Notes under the pieces: generated by a model | Database searches by the model: none | What the model was told of the DNA's origin: nothing | What the model saw: only the letters and a program-made list of their open reading frames with translations | Program-made: the position numbers and the translations under genes | DNA from: a bacterium | Lineage (GTDB): Bacteria; Atribacterota; JS1; SB-45; 34-128 | NCBI GenBank assembly: GCA_018894595.1 | Contig: JAHIPN010000042.1 | Span: forward strand, 1-5,457 | DNA: 5,457 nt | Reading direction: 5' to 3' | In this document: positions 1 to 5,457 of the stretch, piece after piece | Layout of the letters: each line of letters starts with the position of its first letter | How positions within the stretch are numbered: position 1 is the stretch's first letter

Positions 1-29
1 GAATTATTGACTTAGCACACCTTCCCTAT

Positions 30-140
30 TTATCTAATTTAAAAGTAAAATATTAATTTTCTAAGAAAATTGGATGTGCCCATTTATTTTCAAGAGGAGT
101 AAGCAGGGAAAATATAGATTGTAAATTATAAATTAGATAA
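30..140. repeat. Perfect 12-bp inverted repeat flanking 87 bases downstream of the SIR2 gene
   Basis: TTATCTAATTTA at 30-41 is the exact reverse complement of TAAATTAGATAA at 129-140. The enclosed 87 bases hold a small AT-rich hairpin and no ORF. It could be a long stem in the 3' end of the SIR2 transcript or the ends of a tiny element. No flanking direct repeat of convincing length is seen, and chance is possible in such AT-rich DNA. Confidence 0.6.
55..71 (-). terminator. Weak hairpin, possible terminator of the SIR2 transcript
   Basis: AATTTTC-TTA-GAAAATT on the minus strand forms a 7-bp stem with a 3-base loop, 75 bases after the SIR2 stop. A T-rich stretch (AATATTTTACTTTT) follows. The stem has only one G-C pair, so it would be an inefficient intrinsic terminator. 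Confidence 0.3.
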
Positions 141-146
141 TAAAAA

Positions 147-1904
147 CTACCTATGTAATTTTGACAAAGCATCTTCGTATGATTGTCTTAATTTATTAAA
201 TCGTTCTTCTGATTCATTAAAAAAGCCTTTTGCTAATAATTTTTTCAAATAATTTTCAAAGAATTGTCCAAAAATGACTCTTCCTTTCTCTTTGTTAGCT
301 CCCCACCCAAAATATTTCCAACTAAATCTCCCAATTGGAAATCCTGTATTTTCTATTTCTGATCCAGGATTTCTTTTGTCTAAATAAATTATTCCAATTA
401 AATATTCAAAGATATAAAAATTTTCTTCATATTTTACTTCTTCAGGTATATCACTCTTTAAAATTTTTTGAAATAACTCAAATAAATAATCGCTAGCTCG
501 AGATATTCTATTTTCTTCTTTGTATGGAATAAAATTAGAATAATTGCCTTGAAAAACATAATTTACATTTAATGATTCTATAGCTAATTCTCTTTCATCC
601 TCTTCTATATAGCTAGGCTTTAAAAAAAGATTTGTTAAGGCTTCAAAATTTTTTGCATAAAGAGCAACTATTCCAATTGAATATTCTAAAAGCAATGCAG
701 GATAAATTTGTAACCAATGAAGTCCACTCTGATATCGATAATTCATTCCTGGTAATAATCTTTCAATTGTACTCGTTATTAATTCAAGGTATTTGCCACT
801 CCCAAAATAGGTAATAGTATTCATGATTGGAAGCAAAACATTTATTGCAGATTCATAATCATGCATTCTATTTTGATATACTTCCTTTTCGCATTTTACT
901 CCAACATTGAATTTTTCAGAGGTTATTAATTTATGGACCCTTTCTGTCTCTTCTTTTACTAAATCATGACATTTAATATATTCATTTTTTGACAAAAACC
1001 TTTTAACTGATTCGACAGCAATTTTACTAGTTAATGGATGAGGTTTTTTAAATTTCATTAAACTTTCAGTATTATCCAGTGCATTCGAAAAAAACTGGTC
1101 AGCATTATTGATTGGTACTTCAGTAGCTCGTATGAAATTTAACAGCTCTTTTCCAGTCTGGGATAAATTATCTTTTATCGCCCAATACGCTGAATAACGT
1201 CTATTTTTTATTCTTTGCAGCGCATTTCTCAAGGCAATGTCATAATCAGATGACCACCCACAAATGATTAAACCATATTCATCAAATATTCGATCAAGGT
1301 ATTTATTATATTTATTTGGGTATTTTTCTAATTCTTCAACGGTATTTCTAATTCGAGAATCCAAGTAATCTCCATGTATTTTTAAAAGTATACAATTACT
1401 ATGAATAGGTGGAGGAGTGCCTTTTATTGAATCTACTGAACTAATAACATGTGGATTTATACCCTCGGCAGTTAATGCTTCCTCCATCAATCGGTCAAAG
1501 TTTAAAGTTAGTATCATTCGTAAATAACCATATTTAACTAACCTAGCGATTGACCTATGAGCTTTGGTTGGAATTTTTTTTCCTTCCTCCTTTTCCTTTT
1601 CGGTAGGTTCGAAATAGGGTTTTAATAAATTTGATCTTTCAGAACGGGTCTTTGCCAATTTAGTAATTATTTTTGAGTAATTCATATCTTCCTTAAAATA
1701 ATTTTTATACCACTTTGAAACGTCCTTTATTTCTTTTTTTTCTATCATTGTTGATAGCTTAGAAGCTAAATCTAAAGTAATTTCATATCCAGTTAATATC
1801 CCAGCAGAACGAGAAATTCCCGAGCCTAATAATAGAGCATATACTCCAGGATTTGAATAAATTGAAAAAGACATTTGAATGATTAAATCATTTAATTCAT
1901 ACAT
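147..1904 (-). CDS. SIR2-family protein, predicted NADase effector with large C-terminal domain (585 aa)
   Basis: The N-terminal quarter to half is a SIR2 domain of the kind found in phage-defence NADases. Numbered from the ATG at 1904, it has the NAD-binding glycine motif GSGISRSAGI (27-36), TLNFD (133-137; N135 is the predicted catalytic Asn), IHGD (176-179; H177 the predicted catalytic His) and CGWSSDYD (215-222), a late SIR2 nucleotide-contact motif. No zinc-binding cysteine quartet of the deacetylase type is visible, which favours NAD hydrolysis over protein deacetylation. Residues from about 280 to the end form a mostly helical region of some 300 residues. Segments such as SGLHWLQIYPALLLEYSIGI and TGFPIGRFSWKYFGW recall other stand-alone SIR2 proteins of similar length; this region may sense infection or drive oligomerisation. 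An ATG at 1919 would add five residues (MRVFK) but lacks a ribosome binding site. The gap before it suggests its own promoter. It ends at TAG and looks intact and cytoplasmic. Confidence 0.88.
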   Translation of the reverse strand: MYELNDLIIQMSFSIYSNPGVYALLLGSGISRSAGILTGYEITLDLASKLSTMIEKKEIKDVSKWYKNYFKEDMNYSKIITKLAKTRSERSNLLKPYFEPTEKEKEEGKKIPTKAHRSIARLVKYGYLRMILTLNFDRLMEEALTAEGINPHVISSVDSIKGTPPPIHSNCILLKIHGDYLDSRIRNTVEELEKYPNKYNKYLDRIFDEYGLIICGWSSDYDIALRNALQRIKNRRYSAYWAIKDNLSQTGKELLNFIRATEVPINNADQFFSNALDNTESLMKFKKPHPLTSKIAVESVKRFLSKNEYIKCHDLVKEETERVHKLITSEKFNVGVKCEKEVYQNRMHDYESAINVLLPIMNTITYFGSGKYLELITSTIERLLPGMNYRYQSGLHWLQIYPALLLEYSIGIVALYAKNFEALTNLFLKPSYIEEDERELAIESLNVNYVFQGNYSNFIPYKEENRISRASDYLFELFQKILKSDIPEEVKYEENFYIFEYLIGIIYLDKRNPGSEIENTGFPIGRFSWKYFGWGANKEKGRVIFGQFFENYLKKLLAKGFFNESEERFNKLRQSYEDALSKLHR

Positions 1905-1912
1905 TTTGAATA

Positions 1913-1917
1913 CCCTC
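1913..1917 (-). promoter_or_regulatory. Ribosome binding site that decides the SIR2 start
   Basis: GAGGG on the minus strand lies eight bases before the ATG at 1904. The upstream ATG at 1919 has only A/T-rich sequence before it and actually overlaps this motif. The motif therefore favours 1904 as the start, giving MYELNDLI as the N-terminus. Confidence 0.6.
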
Positions 1918-1919
1918 AT

Positions 1920-2043
1920 TTTTTTAATTAAAATACGGACACATATTATTTTTTTCTATGGTTTAGCTTTCCCTTTTACGAGTTCTTCCTTTAGGACGTC
2001 TATCTATATACTAAAGTATACTAAAGGGTCAGGTCTTGCAATA
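1920..2043. other. Intergenic gap with tandem repeat, inverted repeat and mobile-element-like motif
   Basis: This is the only long gap between genes. It contains a perfect 10-bp tandem repeat, a 7-bp inverted repeat (CCTTTAG at 1988-1994 with CTAAAGG at 2021-2027) and, directly after the upstream stop, a comparatively GC-rich stretch reading AGGGTCAGGTCTTGCAATAT on the plus strand (2025-2044). A possible minus-strand promoter for the SIR2 gene is TTGCAA with TATACT, but its 15-base spacing is short, so it is weak. No T-tailed GC-rich terminator is visible. I see no gene here. Confidence 0.5.
2007..2026. repeat. Perfect tandem 10-bp repeat, two copies
   Basis: TATACTAAAG occurs at 2007-2016 and again at 2017-2026 with no mismatch. 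It sits upstream of the SIR2 gene, overlapping the only promoter-like -10 sequence (TATACT on the minus strand), so it could be a pair of operator sites. Two copies in AT-rich DNA may equally be slippage. Confidence 0.75.
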
Positions 2044-2367
2044 TCACTTTTCACATCCCCCCCATTTTTTTGATATCAAGAAAGATCGTTTGTATAGTAT
2101 TTTTTCTGAAAGTGATGTAATAAATTGCTCCTGAAAATTATATCCGTAATGGCCTGGGCATGCTGCAAAGATAATATAACTTTTGTTATATTTCAAGACC
2201 CCATACACTCTCCTTTTACCCCGTCTTAATTTTTTAGCAAAGGCTTTTGGGTTAATTGGTTCATCGTATTGCCAGTATATCAACAATACACCATTTGATT
2301 TACGTTTTTGCAATTTTCGTCTATCAAGTTTTTTCGTCTTTTTAAATTTGTGAAGCCCATTATCCAC
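2044..2367 (-). CDS. Small, highly basic protein of unknown function (107 aa)
   Basis: I do not recognise this family. The start is a GTG that overlaps the end of the previous ORF by 8 bases (GTGGATAA) in a different frame. No Shine-Dalgarno motif is visible upstream, which suggests translational coupling, and no other Met codon is available in frame. The first 24 or so residues are very rich in Lys and Arg (KFKKTKKLDRRKLQKRK), and a second basic patch, KKLRRGKRR, follows near residue 45. Two hydrophobic strands (VLLIYWQY, and SYIIFAACPGHYGY near residue 68) suggest a small folded core, so binding to DNA, RNA or an acidic partner is plausible but unproven. There is no signal peptide, and only one strand pair is hydrophobic enough to mistake for a membrane segment. 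The tight overlap favours a real gene working with the AlbA_2 protein. It ends at TGA, before the intergenic gap. Confidence 0.65.
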   Translation of the reverse strand: MDNGLHKFKKTKKLDRRKLQKRKSNGVLLIYWQYDEPINPKAFAKKLRRGKRRVYGVLKYNKSYIIFAACPGHYGYNFQEQFITSLSEKILYKRSFLISKKWGGCEK

Positions 2368-2665
2368 TTTCAGGAGAAATTATTTTAATTTTTAGAGTTT
2401 CGGTTAGAGGTTCTATAAGGTTTTTCCCAAATATTTTACATTTTATTTCTATAATTTCCCCTGCCAATTGATTTAAGAACGCAATTCTGATTGGTATCTT
2501 AAAAGCATCAATAGGGAGATGATGTTTTATATCTCCGATTTTCTGATAAATAACTATAGAAGTTCCGGTAGAATCAACTTTAGGATAATTCATAGATTCA
2601 TATGAAGGGCCAGCCATGATTTTAGTAAAATTATTTATAGGTTCTTTGTAAATCTTCTCTGGCAT
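2360..2665 (-). CDS. Probable detached C-terminal domain of the AlbA_2 protein (101 aa)
   Basis: This ORF encodes a short, strand-rich protein with no signal peptide or membrane segment. The part KIGDIKHHLPIDAFKIPI (about residues 42-59), followed by alternating hydrophobic strands ending TETLKIKI, resembles the last beta-sandwich-like domain found at the C-terminus of many full-length AlbA_2 proteins. In those, a conserved 'K-x-x-HHLP' segment follows the NEG-type segment seen at the end of the upstream gene; this resemblance is from memory, not a search. The ORF is in the same frame as the upstream gene, separated only by a TAA and six codons, which independently supports a common origin. 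It may be translated from its own ATG behind AGGGG, giving a two-part protein, or be the silent tail of a broken gene. Its TAA stop overlaps the GTG start of the next gene by 8 bases. An unrelated small protein remains possible. Confidence 0.65.
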   Translation of the reverse strand: MPEKIYKEPINNFTKIMAGPSYESMNYPKVDSTGTSIVIYQKIGDIKHHLPIDAFKIPIRIAFLNQLAGEIIEIKCKIFGKNLIEPLTETLKIKIISPESG

Positions 2666-2686
2666 AAGTAACCCCTGTATTTTTTA
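2666..2686 (-). other. In-frame TAA and six-codon link splitting the AlbA_2 gene
   Basis: The minus strand reads ATT TAA AAA ATA CAG GGG TTA CTT ATG. The TAA ends the 300-residue protein. The next six sense codons (K-I-Q-G-L-L) stay in the same frame and run directly into the ATG of the 101-residue ORF. A single sense codon in place of TAA would give one 408-residue protein. The first A of the stop starts no usable frameshift, since both sides are already in phase; only readthrough or reinitiation would be needed. Confidence 0.9.
2672..2676 (-). promoter_or_regulatory. Ribosome binding site inside the split, upstream of the 101-residue ORF
   Basis: AGGGG on the minus strand lies six bases before the ATG at 2665 and eight bases after the TAA. 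It could allow reinitiation after termination of the upstream part. It also encodes Q-G in the continuing frame, so it may be a chance by-product of coding. Confidence 0.5.
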
Positions 2687-3586
2687 AATTTGTAATTGAA
2701 TTGAAGCATCTTCTATATATTTATCCCCTTCATTCAATATGCTAATATTTATTTTGTGAGAATTTAACTCAAAAAATTCGTAACAATCATCATCCTGGTA
2801 TGTCTGGTCAACCTCTTCCAGGTTTTTCTGCAATTCTTCCAGGGTTCTTTGTTCATATGGAATTGGTACGAGTGGGTTGGCTACTCTGAATGGGTTTTCG
2901 ATTAGTCTTTTTTGTAATTCGAAAATAGAAGATATTTTTGTGAAATCGGCATTTTGAGTCTTTATTTTAGCTAATTGTTTTTCTTTGATTATCCCTTTGA
3001 TCTTCTCTGCAGCTCGTTGAGAGGGTAATTTTTTATCACTGTTTACCATCAACTCTATTTCTTGGCTTGAACCATATTTAGAAAAGCTCAACTGTATCTT
3101 CCCGTCAAATTTATGTTTTTTTATTTTCTTTTCAATGATTATGTCAAAGTCTCTTCTCGTCATTCTCGGTTCATGAGTACCTTTTCTAATAAAGCTATCA
3201 CCTTTTTTTAATTTTCCGAAATCTTTTTTCATTGTATATGGTTTATCGGAGCAACCAGATATTTTAAAAATACCTAAAAGTTTACTTTTGTATTTATAAG
3301 GAGAGTAATCTAGTTTTATCTCTGGTTCAATATTTTCTCTAATTATCTGTTGGTAGATAGCGGAATCTATAAAATCCCCTTTTTTAATGTTTAATATTTC
3401 TCTATCACCGGAAGGTTTATGGCTTACTCCGATTATGATATATCGGTCATTTCCGACATCAGCATTTGCCATAGACATAATATCCTTGATAAGATCTTCA
3501 TGTTGACCTTTTTTATACTGGATTGCTTTAAAGTCCAGGCTTGTATTTTCATTTTCATATTTTATCAAATCATCAAAATTAATCAT
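2684..3586 (-). CDS. AlbA_2 / Schlafen-like domain protein, N-terminal portion of a split gene
   Basis: This 300-residue protein opens with an AlbA_2 (Schlafen-type, putative nucleic-acid-binding) domain. Supporting features are ENTSLDFK at residues 13-20, DIMSMANADVGNDRYIIIGV at 35-54 and SFIRKGTHEPRMTRRDFD at 131-148. A middle region of predicted strands and helices (about 155-230) follows, then an acidic linker (about 250-270) and the start of a beta-sandwich-like segment, INISILNEGDKYIEDASIQL (279-298). The protein ends there at a TAA, mid-domain. The reading frame continues in phase after that stop into the next ORF, which looks like the missing C-terminus. AlbA_2 proteins are often annotated as ATP-binding or transcriptional regulators, and eukaryotic Schlafens use a related core to cleave tRNA. 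E13 and D18 have the spacing of the first two Schlafen nuclease acids (from memory), but the third position appears to be S55/H56, so nuclease activity is doubtful. The gene lies 31 bases after the Type ISP gene, probably in the same operon. Confidence 0.8.
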   Translation of the reverse strand: MINFDDLIKYENENTSLDFKAIQYKKGQHEDLIKDIMSMANADVGNDRYIIIGVSHKPSGDREILNIKKGDFIDSAIYQQIIRENIEPEIKLDYSPYKYKSKLLGIFKISGCSDKPYTMKKDFGKLKKGDSFIRKGTHEPRMTRRDFDIIIEKKIKKHKFDGKIQLSFSKYGSSQEIELMVNSDKKLPSQRAAEKIKGIIKEKQLAKIKTQNADFTKISSIFELQKRLIENPFRVANPLVPIPYEQRTLEELQKNLEEVDQTYQDDDCYEFFELNSHKINISILNEGDKYIEDASIQLQI

Positions 3587-3592
3587 ATACTA

Positions 3593-3596
3593 CTCC
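3593..3596 (-). promoter_or_regulatory. Ribosome binding site of the AlbA_2 gene
   Basis: The minus strand reads GGAG six bases before the ATG at 3586, inside the 31-base gap after the methylase stop. It supports this ATG as the start and suggests independent initiation within one transcript. Confidence 0.7.
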
Positions 3597-3617
3597 AATT
3601 TTCATATACTTCTACTG

Positions 3618-5457
3618 TTAAAACTCCACAACTTTATCAATTTCTCTCATAATTCTATCTGTTTCAGTTAGCGCTACAATTATTTTCTGATAGTGCTCGA
3701 TATCCGCATTCGTCAAAGCACGCCCCTTGCGGTCTTTCAGCCACTTCCGTGCTGGTTGATAACCACCGATATAAAAATTCCATGCTACTTCGGGAACATT
3801 GCCGAAGTATTGCTCGGTGTTGATAAATACTTTTTCATTTTTATAAGTTAATTTTTCAACGGTATCAGAACCAGCGATGGGATAAGTTGTTATGAATTGA
3901 TTTACCTTTGGCGATTCGAGGAGATGTAAAGAGCGCAATTCTGTTCCAAACGCGACCAGTTTTTTGAAAGTTTTTGTATCTTTCGGATATGGCACACGCG
4001 GAAAATCAATTTTCAAAAATTCCTTATACTTTTCGCGATAATTTGGTGAGTGCAGAACGGCGTAGATATAATCAAAAATATCTTTGGGTGAAACTTTGCC
4101 AATAATTTTTTCTATTTCATCAACGATTTCTTTTTTGAGGTTGAAGGTTTTTATACCGTCTGGGAAATAGAGATATAAAGGAAAAAGCGAAGTAATCTCA
4201 CTTGTTCTATTTGATACATAAGAGCTTTCGATTATTCTATTTGATATAAAACAGTGAAAATAATTTTGTCCCGTTTTAAATTGTTTACACAGAGCTAATC
4301 CAATGTTTTCTTCAGCCAAAAAATGTTGCATGACCTTATATCTTGGCCTTTCAATAAAGTCAGTTAAGTAATAAACAAATCTATTATCAAATGGTCTGTA
4401 TGAAATTACGCGAATATTTTTCTCGTCATAGCTTGTTTTAGAAAGCATACCCTTAATATCGAAATTGGTTTTTTGCGATAATCCATATTCAGTTTTTATA
4501 AGCTCAGAAGAAGAATTATAAAAATTGGTCAATCTATTCTTTAGTTTATCAATTGAGTCATCAATAATAAACGAATCTCTCGCGGTAACAATTCCTACGC
4601 TATTCACCAAAAACAGCTCGTTTACTTTAAATCCTTTGTTGTACTCTTCCCAATTGCTTGTATCTTGTTTGATAAAAAGATAATTAGGAGTTTGGGGCTC
4701 TATATTCTGCCATTTAATGGTACTAATGTTATTCTTGTCAAGAAAACTGAATTTTTCATCTCTTTTGCCGTAAACATCAGTTATTTTAATTTCTGAACTT
4801 TTTTTTACTTTATTTTTTACAAAAATATTGATACTCACCCCTTGTTGAATATTGAACACATTTTCATCCTTCCCACCATCCATGGCTTTCTCTTTCTTTT
4901 TGCTACTGCCATGTAAATTAACGATATAGATATTGTCAAATGTTTTCATCAAATGATTTCTCATTCCTCTAAACGTCGGATTATCAAGAAAACTATGATT
5001 GTTAATAAAAGCTAAAATACCTTCGTCTTTTTTAATAATCAAATCTTCTGCAAACGCGATAAATTTTACATAATCATCATTTAACCATTTGGGGTTTTTT
5101 TCTTTTAACTTACTGCCATCTCCCTCAAATTTGTATTTATCAATCAACCTAAGTGCATACTCCCCCTTATTTGATGATTCTCCACTATATGGCGGATTTC
5201 CTATAACAACCATAATGGGTGTTTCGCTTTTGATTTTATCCGCTTCCCTGGCTTCCTCTGCAATACTTTCGGCAAAGCCAAATGACAAAAGATTTTGTTG
5301 TGCTTCACTCTGTTCAAGAGAATTTGTGAGGTAAATACCTAATCGTCTATGAAATTTCCAAAATCCGGTTTGTTTGAAAGCCAAGCTTAGTTTGAGATGT
5401 GCGATAGTATATGGTGCCATCATTAGCTCGAAACCGTGCAGTCGCGGCAAAAGATCA
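3618..5457 (-). CDS. Type ISP restriction-modification enzyme, C-terminal part (N6-adenine methylase plus target-recognition domain), 5' truncated by window edge
   Basis: This is the C-terminal third or so of a single-polypeptide restriction-modification protein of the Type ISP (LlaGI/LlaBIII) class. Known members run about 1,500-1,600 residues: nuclease, helicase-like translocase, coupler, N6-adenine methylase, target-recognition domain. The frame is open to the right edge: codons for D-L-L precede LPRLHGFELMMAPY, a conserved mid-protein segment, so the TTG at 5450 is not a start. Counting that TTG as residue 1, methylase motif IV is NPPY at 85-88 (bases 5198-5187). A segment typical of the family, SYRPFDNRFVYY, follows in the middle. 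The end (FDYIYAVLHSPNYREKY, then WNFYIGGYQPARKWLKDRKG) matches the Type ISP C-terminal specificity domain. The SAM-binding motif I and the nuclease and helicase parts must lie beyond 5457. It stops at TAA (3620-3618), 31 bases before the next gene, and is probably the first visible gene of an operon. The visible part looks intact. Confidence 0.9.
   Translation of the reverse strand, partial: DLLPRLHGFELMMAPYTIAHLKLSLAFKQTGFWKFHRRLGIYLTNSLEQSEAQQNLLSFGFAESIAEEAREADKIKSETPIMVVIGNPPYSGESSNKGEYALRLIDKYKFEGDGSKLKEKNPKWLNDDYVKFIAFAEDLIIKKDEGILAFINNHSFLDNPTFRGMRNHLMKTFDNIYIVNLHGSSKKKEKAMDGGKDENVFNIQQGVSINIFVKNKVKKSSEIKITDVYGKRDEKFSFLDKNNISTIKWQNIEPQTPNYLFIKQDTSNWEEYNKGFKVNELFLVNSVGIVTARDSFIIDDSIDKLKNRLTNFYNSSSELIKTEYGLSQKTNFDIKGMLSKTSYDEKNIRVISYRPFDNRFVYYLTDFIERPRYKVMQHFLAEENIGLALCKQFKTGQNYFHCFISNRIIESSYVSNRTSEITSLFPLYLYFPDGIKTFNLKKEIVDEIEKIIGKVSPKDIFDYIYAVLHSPNYREKYKEFLKIDFPRVPYPKDTKTFKKLVAFGTELRSLHLLESPKVNQFITTYPIAGSDTVEKLTYKNEKVFINTEQYFGNVPEVAWNFYIGGYQPARKWLKDRKGRALTNADIEHYQKIIVALTETDRIMREIDKVVEF

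Noticed and set aside
22..120. TTCCCT (22-27) with AGGGAA (115-120) as an additional inverted repeat
   Set aside because: Only 6 bp, and it crosses rather than nests with the 12-bp repeat, so it does not extend one stem.
632..814. Plus-strand 60-codon ORF antisense to the SIR2 gene
   Set aside because: It is the shadow of a strongly supported coding region, with no independent signal.
1966..2010. Short minus-strand frame reading YIDRRPKGRTRKRES between two stops in the gap
   Set aside because: It looks like a basic protein tail (AT-hook-like), possibly a gene remnant, but is only 15 codons with no start, so it cannot be called.
1879..2073. Plus-strand 64-codon ORF across the SIR2 start and the intergenic gap
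   Set aside because: It overlaps the SIR2 gene antisense, has low-complexity hydrophobic content and no ribosome binding site or recognisable domain.
3419..3652. Plus-strand 77-codon ORF antisense to the AlbA_2 start
   Set aside because: It covers the N-terminus of a gene with clear domain motifs and a good ribosome binding site; nothing supports it independently.
5089..5334. Plus-strand 81-codon ORF antisense to the methylase motif IV region
   Set aside because: It is the complement of a conserved catalytic segment; serine/leucine-rich shadow translation.
5448..5450. TTG at 5450 as start of the methylase gene
   Set aside because: The frame is open to the window edge (D-L-L precede it) and the segment here is a conserved mid-protein methylase block, so the true start lies outside the window.
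1..5457. CRISPR array, tRNA, rRNA or insertion sequence with a transposase
   Set aside because: No regularly spaced repeats, no cloverleaf-like or rRNA-like sequence and no transposase ORF were seen on either strand.

Overview
The window is AT-rich bacterial (or possibly archaeal) accessory DNA in which every credible gene lies on the minus strand, so it reads from the right edge to the left. G+C is low by eye and poly-A/T runs are common. Usable Shine-Dalgarno motifs (GGAG, AGGGG, GAGGG) precede three of the starts. The host cannot be named from this sequence. The content is typical of a defence island: a restriction-modification protein, a Schlafen/AlbA_2-type protein and a SIR2-type protein, with no housekeeping genes.

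Layout in transcription order. (1) 5457-3618 is the C-terminal part of a Type ISP (single-polypeptide, translocating) restriction-modification enzyme, with its N-terminal nuclease, helicase and first methylase motifs outside the window. (2) 3586-2684 is an AlbA_2/Schlafen-like protein that stops abruptly at a TAA. (3) 2665-2360 is a short ORF that I interpret as the missing C-terminal domain of gene 2. It lies in the same reading frame, six codons after that TAA, and has its own ribosome binding site. (4) 2367-2044 is a small, very basic protein of unknown function that starts at a GTG overlapping the end of gene 3 by 8 bases. (5) After a 124- or 139-base gap (depending on the SIR2 start) with a tandem repeat and a motif that looks mobile-element-like, 1904-147 encodes a SIR2-domain protein with a large helical C-terminal domain. 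Bases 1-146 are non-coding and carry a perfect 12-bp inverted repeat and a weak hairpin.

How the genes might work together (inference). The Type ISP enzyme would methylate host DNA and cut unmodified invading DNA. The SIR2 protein keeps the NAD-binding glycine motif and the catalytic Asn and His expected of a defence NADase, so it could act as an abortive-infection effector when restriction fails. Genes 2-4 are tightly packed behind the Type ISP gene and are probably co-transcribed with it. The SIR2 gene may be a separate unit. The most notable observation is the in-frame split of the AlbA_2 gene: it may be a recent nonsense mutation, a true two-subunit arrangement, or a readthrough site.
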